A stretch of 24,399 bases of DNA, taken from assembly GCA_022592435.1 (NCBI GenBank), contig JABYQS010000411.1, positions 1-24,399 on the forward strand, in the 5' to 3' direction. Within the stretch, counting starts at the first letter, position 1, and the number at the start of each line of letters is the position of its first letter. Of this stretch, positions 20,267 through 24,399 are shown piece by piece. Position numbers and translations under genes: made by a program. This DNA is from Cerioporus squamosus (Eukaryota; Basidiomycota; Agaricomycetes; Polyporales; Polyporaceae). A model generated the notes under the pieces. That model worked only from the letters and a program-made list of their open reading frames with translations. It searched no databases and was not told where the DNA came from.

Positions 20267-20707
20267 ATGCCTGTCTTGCCCATCTACGTCGCACAATATT
20301 ACGTCGGCCACAGCTCTCGCGGCGTCCTACCTTACGGCTGGCACATCATCGTGCACACGGGCTTCGACGAGCAAGGCGAGCCCGTCGGCCACGCCTACTA
20401 CGTGACGGGATCGACGGCGAAGGGATGGATCTTCCAAATACGCCGCAACGTCGCCTACCGCTCCGGGTCCAGATATCGCGGTTGCGCGCGGGTGGGAGCG
20501 GTGAACAAGGGGGTGCTGGAGGAGCTGGAGCGACAGCTGGCCAGGGCGGAGATTGTGAACCGCGAGCAGACGTGGAACTACCAGAGCTGGGCTTGCGGCG
20601 CCCTCAGGAGACTCCACGCTCAGGGATTCGATGTCGACGACCTGGTGTGGCGGAGGATGGGTGCGGTTATGAGGGCGGCGGAGGATGCGTATAACATGGA
20701 GTACTGA
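20267..20707 (+). CDS. Single-exon 146-residue protein of unknown function
   Basis: The start is well supported by context (accaccATGCC). The protein opens PVLPIYVAQYYVG and GWHIIVHTG, continues GHAYYVTGSTAKGWIFQIRR and has a C-terminal TWNYQSWACGALRRL followed by a helical end. It has no signal peptide or membrane segment. The H-x2-x-H segment early and an N-x-Q-x-W-x-C segment late recall basidiomycete DUF families with a papain-like or NlpC/P60-like layout (His plus a Cys/Gln pocket). That comparison is from memory and weak: the usual Cys of NCQxW is Tyr here, while a Cys lies four residues further on. Codon use and GC match real genes nearby. Real gene likely, function unknown. Confidence 0.7.
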   Translation: MPVLPIYVAQYYVGHSSRGVLPYGWHIIVHTGFDEQGEPVGHAYYVTGSTAKGWIFQIRRNVAYRSGSRYRGCARVGAVNKGVLEELERQLARAEIVNREQTWNYQSWACGALRRLHAQGFDVDDLVWRRMGAVMRAAEDAYNMEY

Positions 20708-21674
20708 GCTTGCACGGGGTCATGGAGCAGGAGTCGGAGAGGGGAGAGGGTTTCATCGGTACCGACTCGGGCTTGGGCTGACGCGGGCTCGGGGTCGTGG
20801 ACGAGCGGGGACTGAAGGAGAAGTCAAAACCAAGGACGCCCCGTACGTTGTCTCTTACTTATGCTGTTCTGCTGTCTGTCATGGGTTGTGGTCGTATGTT
20901 CTGTGCATTGCTATCCTTGCTGTCATTGTATGCTATCCGCTTGCTGTGTATTATATTGTCGAGGCGGGCGTACGCTATAGCGAAGGCCCGTTAATGACCC
21001 GTCAGACGGAACTCACCCCGTTAGCCTTCTCCGCGAAGTCCCCCAAAACGTTGCCCAGCTTGATGCAGCGGCTAAAACCAGTGTTTTCCCTATTGAAGCG
21101 AGAGAGCTCAGAATGTGAGAGAATGCTACAGAAAAGCGTCGTGAATGCGGCGTCAACGACGCTTCCTGGCCGTTGTCAGGCCTGAGACGTATGGAGACCC
21201 GGAACACAATTATCACCATTTCGAGACGAGGTCGATTTTGACCGCTATGGCCAAGCTATGGCTTGGCCTATGGAAATGATTCAGATCACTGCTATCATCA
21301 GTGAGCCATCCCGTTCGGACTCCAAAGGAGGGGAAAACATACCCTCTCTGCCGCACAACGTCACTTCATAGTGTCGCGTACGCGAGCCGTTCTCAGCAGG
21401 TCGCATTCCGACGAGTCCTGAACCCAATCTACGGAGACAGGAATCGCTTTACTGTTGGGGAGGAGGTCAGTCGTTGTGACAGACTCAGCGAGGATCCGGC
21501 CATCAAACTGCGCCCTTACACGAGTATACCGCACATCCTCGTCATGTCATGAGTCCGTTGGCCTTTCATTGCAGAGTGAATGATGGTAGTACAGGAAAGT
21601 CAATAACTTAATCGTACCCAAAGCGGAAACGCAGCAAGTGTAGCCCAGACACGCCCCGGAGCCTCGCGCAATCC
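20708..21674. other. Intergenic region between two convergent genes
   Basis: No supported gene. It contains the 3' flanks of the 20267 gene and BUD20, and an 8-bp-arm hairpin at 21249-21268. Open frames at 20685-21185 and 21301-21552 lack recognisable content. Confidence 0.45.
21249..21268. repeat. Hairpin-forming inverted repeat
   Basis: GGCCAAGC and GCTTGGCC arms around a TATG loop; perfect 8-bp stem. It is isolated, in intergenic DNA, with no T-run, so it is not an obvious terminator. Confidence 0.6.
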
Positions 21675-22437
21675 TCATGCAACCTGCTCCATAGGCGTGC
21701 CTACATCCATATTTGTAGGACGTTTTCCTTCCCGGCCGAGCCCTGCAGCGCGTTCTGCTTCCTCGATCGTGTACGCAGGCTCCTTCAGCTGCTTGCAGCG
21801 CCGTTTGTGCACTTTGCTCCGCCAGTGCGAACGCAGTGCATGGTCCGTTTCGAAGTATCTGTAAGAGAAGTCGTTCAGCACCCGACCGAGCGTCTGAAGT
21901 ACCAGACCAGATCTCGCAGCACATCACGTCAGAACTGAGCACGAGAGAGCACCCGCTTGGTACACAAGCAGCAACCAGATGGCCGGTCTCTCAATTCCCT
22001 CTCCCACGACCACAGGTACGGTGTGCTTCTGCCGTGCAACGTTATCTCGCTTCCTCCTGCTCCGCAAAGTGCGATTCGTGACGCGCAGAGGCCCTTAGCC
22101 CACGAAGATAACAATATGAACTCACTTTGCGCATTCGACACAGTAGTGCTGTGCAAGTCCAGGCTTTTCATAATCCAAGGGCTGCGCTTCCAGAGCAGCA
22201 CGGTTCTACAGCGAGCGATGTTCGTCAGGGTCCAACGCTTCCTCGAGACACCACGCACCTTGGGATCCAGGTCAATCAACTGAATCTGATCCAAATCCCT
22301 CGTCCGAGCCTGCAAGCCACAAACCCATGAACTTTTCCGCTCCAAGCATACCGCACCAGTGTGCTTACCCTTGTCCGCGCTGCCCTATGTACATCTCGTT
22401 GGGCATGGTGGGTGCGAGAACGGCGAATACGACCCAT
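21675..22437 (-). CDS. BUD20: Bud20/ZNF593-like C2H2 zinc-finger 60S export factor
   Basis: Small nucleo-cytoplasmic shuttling protein that binds pre-60S ribosomal particles and aids their nuclear export in yeast. Four exons on the minus strand: 22437-22369, 22309-22259, 22205-22126 and 21858-21675; total 384 nt, 127 residues, intact. The basic N-terminus [20 protein letters not shown] is followed by [18 protein letters not shown] single zinc finger of the JAZ/U1-like type follows: Cys62-x2-Cys65-x12-His78-x5-His84 ([20 protein letters not shown]). The conserved tail is [18 protein letters not shown]. All splice junctions preserve phase. Intron 3 (21859-22125, 267 nt) is long for this genome. 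The gene is divergent from mS29, sharing a 267-bp promoter. Confidence 0.95.
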
Positions 22438-22704
22438 TTCGACGAGTGCAAGCTCAGCAAAAGGGAGAGGAGATGATAGCACGAGTTAAGTGCTCAGTGC
22501 AAACTCTCTGAGCTGCTTTCTCCTCTTCGCACTTACGTAATCCGGCGTATTGCAGCAACGGGCGCCTGTCGCGGTGTGCTCGGAAATTCGTAGCCGCTCG
22601 TGCTGGGCCTTCGCCAACACTTCACTTGTCTCGGGCTCGTCTCGCTGCGCTGCTGCTCTACCTGTCGTGTGTCTGGTCTGGGCTGAGGAAGGGCTAGCGG
22701 AAAC
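22438..22704. promoter_or_regulatory. Divergent promoter between BUD20 and mS29
   Basis: The two start codons face away from each other across 267 bp, so both promoters must lie here. I see no clear TATA box. Pyrimidine-rich tracts and gctgagctgc-like sequence occur, but no element can be named. Confidence 0.6.
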
Positions 22705-24399
22705 ATGTCTTTGGCGGCGGCTTTTCGTGTCGGCCGGTCGTCCTGTGGGGCAGTCCACCCGGAACAACTCCTGCTGTCACCAGTGCTATCGTGTCCAGAC
22801 CAGAGGGTACGCAGGCCGCCAAGCCCGCGAAGAAGACCGCATGTGGGTGTTCTTAGGCAGGAGGGAGGTCCTGAAACGTGTTACTGAGACTCTTGGATGT
22901 GCAGCGAAATTCCGTTCGAAGGAGAAGGAGAAGACGAAACGGGCAGCGCGGGACCCTGGGGTAAGTCCATGTTTCTTACACGGGGAAGTCCTGCACGCCG
23001 CCAGAGCGCGTTGCCTTGGCCGTGCATGTAGCGGATGGAGGAAAGTGTCCTTGCGTGTCGCGGAGCACGAGGCACCATCACGCAGGGCGTAGCTGCACTC
23101 CTGTCTCGGACTGTTGCACAGATCTGCCCCGACATGATATGCGTCTTGCAAGATGCCATGAGCGGCGCGATTCACGTTCTAACTTTGCATGTCATAGCTC
23201 TTTCGCCCTATGCCGGCGAATAACCTCACGGATCCCGTCTTCCAAAGTGATCAACGGACCCCGCTGCAACTGCCCATATTCCGCCCGGTAGGTCGCGCGT
23301 TCTTCGACCCTTCGCGCATCCTCCTCATGGCCATATCTCGTGCAGGAAACTCTCATTCCTGAGAAGGCATCCACCGCTATGGCGTTCCCTACGGACAGCT
23401 CGAGGGCGCTGAAGGCTTACGGGTTGCCTACGAACGTGCTGGTCGACGTGAGTAACTACCCTATCCGTACATTGAGCCCTAGTGACGAATTTCCTCGAAG
23501 TACATGCTCCTGACAAAACCGTGCTCCGTCGTGCGACAAGTGACAGTGGACGTACTGGATACTCTGGACAAAGCAGCCAGTACATCAAGCGCGCAAACGA
23601 GGCTTGTGTTTAGTGAGTCTCTCGCTCATGTCCTTGCCTAGCATCATTTGACATACGCCTCTAGCGGGCAAGCCTGGATGTGGCAAGAGCTATTTGCTCC
23701 TTCAGGCAGTGCAATACGCCGTGCAGAAGGACTGGATCACCTTGTACATTCCTCGAGGTCAGCTCCTCCCATGTGCCATCCACTGCGTACCTCACACCGC
23801 GATCCCTGCAGCGATAAACCTTGTCAACTCGTCAACTCCCTATGTGTATGATCCCCGCACGCAGACATAGGCCAGCCTGCCTTCGCGCAGCAGCTGCTTA
23901 AACGGTTCGCAGACGTGAACGAGGCGCTGATCAAGGACATGAAGGTCCAGGGGTCGTATCCTTTCGAGGAGCGGACGATCGACAGCACGTCCGCACTCAC
24001 GGACCTCATCAACTTGGGTCTGGAGTACTCGCATCAGGCGCCGACGGTTCTGAGCACGCTATTTGCGGAGCTCGCCCAGCAGACGAAGTGAGTGCTTCCC
24101 GGCAAGTTAACGAACTGCCGCACTGACTGCTGAATCATTGCGCAGGGCACCGGTGTTGCTCGCTATTGATGACTTCCAGGCGCTGTACAACATGTCGCTT
24201 TACCGCGACCCATACTACAAGCTGGTGAAGGCATACCACCTTTCCTTGCCGAGAATGTTGCTTGAGTTTGCCAGCGGCAAGCAGGCCTTCGTATGTCTCC
24301 CCGGTCCACATGTCTTGGCTGCGCTGACTGGAATAATAACAGAAACGTGGCGCGGTCCTCGGAGCGCTCTCAATGCAAAACACGACCTTCCGCCCGCCT
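22705..24399 (+). CDS. RSM23: Mitochondrial small-ribosomal-subunit protein mS29 (DAP3/Rsm23), 3'-partial, two frame breaks
   Basis: GTP-binding P-loop protein of the mitochondrial ribosomal small subunit. Exons: 22705-22842, 22905-22960, 23198-23287, 23346-23447, 23501-23612, 23665-23757, 23812-24087, 24146-24290 and 24343 to the window end. Recognisable blocks are KFRSKEKEKTKRAARDPG, LFRPMPANNL, Walker A FTGKPGCGKSYLLL (across the 23612/23665 junction), TPYVYDPRTQT, QPAFAQQLLKRF, NLGLEYSHQAP and Walker B VLLAIDDFQALY. The start is inferred (MSLAAAFRV, mitochondrial-targeting-like, Arg-rich). In exon 1 the frame must change once between about 22740 and 22765 to reach VTSAIVSRPEGTQAAKPAKK. 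In the 23812 exon one base seems missing at 23869-23873, where TQT runs into TAG but QPAFAQQ resumes in another frame. Downstream exons are clean. The family call is secure. Confidence 0.9.

Noticed and set aside
21249..21268. Rho-independent-style terminator
   Set aside because: A hairpin without a T-run in a eukaryotic intergenic region; such terminators are not used by Pol II.
23812..23874. A short intron to skip the TAG in mS29
   Set aside because: Any GT-AG choice ending at the TAG would remove the conserved TPYVYDPRTQT block, so a frame break is more likely.
1..24399. CRISPR arrays, phage or bacterial operons, biosynthetic cluster
   Set aside because: No regularly spaced repeats, no bacterial-type gene packing, and no core biosynthetic enzyme; the genes are intron-rich and fungal.

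Overview
The window is nuclear DNA from a filamentous basidiomycete (Agaricomycete-like) fungus. The evidence is GC-rich sequence, many short GT-AG introns of about 50-70 bp, fungal protein families (HSE1, Ist2-type anoctamin, Bud20, mitochondrial mS29) and a tRNA-Met carrying a canonical-position intron. The order is conserved housekeeping genes at both ends, with an accessory, duplication-rich middle.

Layout: (1) 1-2514, the 3' part of HSE1 (ESCRT-0 STAM homologue), 5'-truncated by the window edge and interrupted by several single-base frame breaks. (2) 2670-2769, an intron-containing elongator tRNA-Met on the minus strand. (3) 3124-5901, a five-exon Ist2-like anoctamin (TMEM16) with one frame break. 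(4) 6902-9860, a large Ser/Pro-rich, probably disordered protein of unknown function with two frame breaks. (5) 10433-15533, three dienelactone-hydrolase-family genes head to tail on the minus strand. The first two lie in a 2002-bp tandem duplication whose copies appear identical; the third is an older, diverged copy. (6) 16721-17221, a small secreted cysteine-rich protein interrupted by two in-frame TGA codons. (7) 17222-20266, about 3 kb with no gene I can defend. (8) 20267-20707, a single-exon 146-residue protein of unknown function. (9) 21675-22437 (minus) BUD20 and 22705-24399 (plus) mitochondrial small-subunit protein mS29/DAP3, sharing a 267-bp divergent promoter; mS29 runs off the window.

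Two patterns matter most. First, there is a recent (or assembly-made) perfect tandem duplication of a DLH gene with its promoter, beside an older copy. Second, conserved genes repeatedly show single-base gains or losses, several in short homopolymers. These look more like uncorrected sequencing errors than simultaneous decay of housekeeping genes, although sequence alone cannot decide. HSE1 (endosomal sorting), the anoctamin (membrane contact/lipids), Bud20 (60S export) and mS29 (mitoribosome) are unrelated housekeeping functions, not a pathway. I see no operon-like, CRISPR-like or defence-like system, and no intact transposon. The accessory middle has the DLH array, the broken secreted protein and unannotatable sequence.
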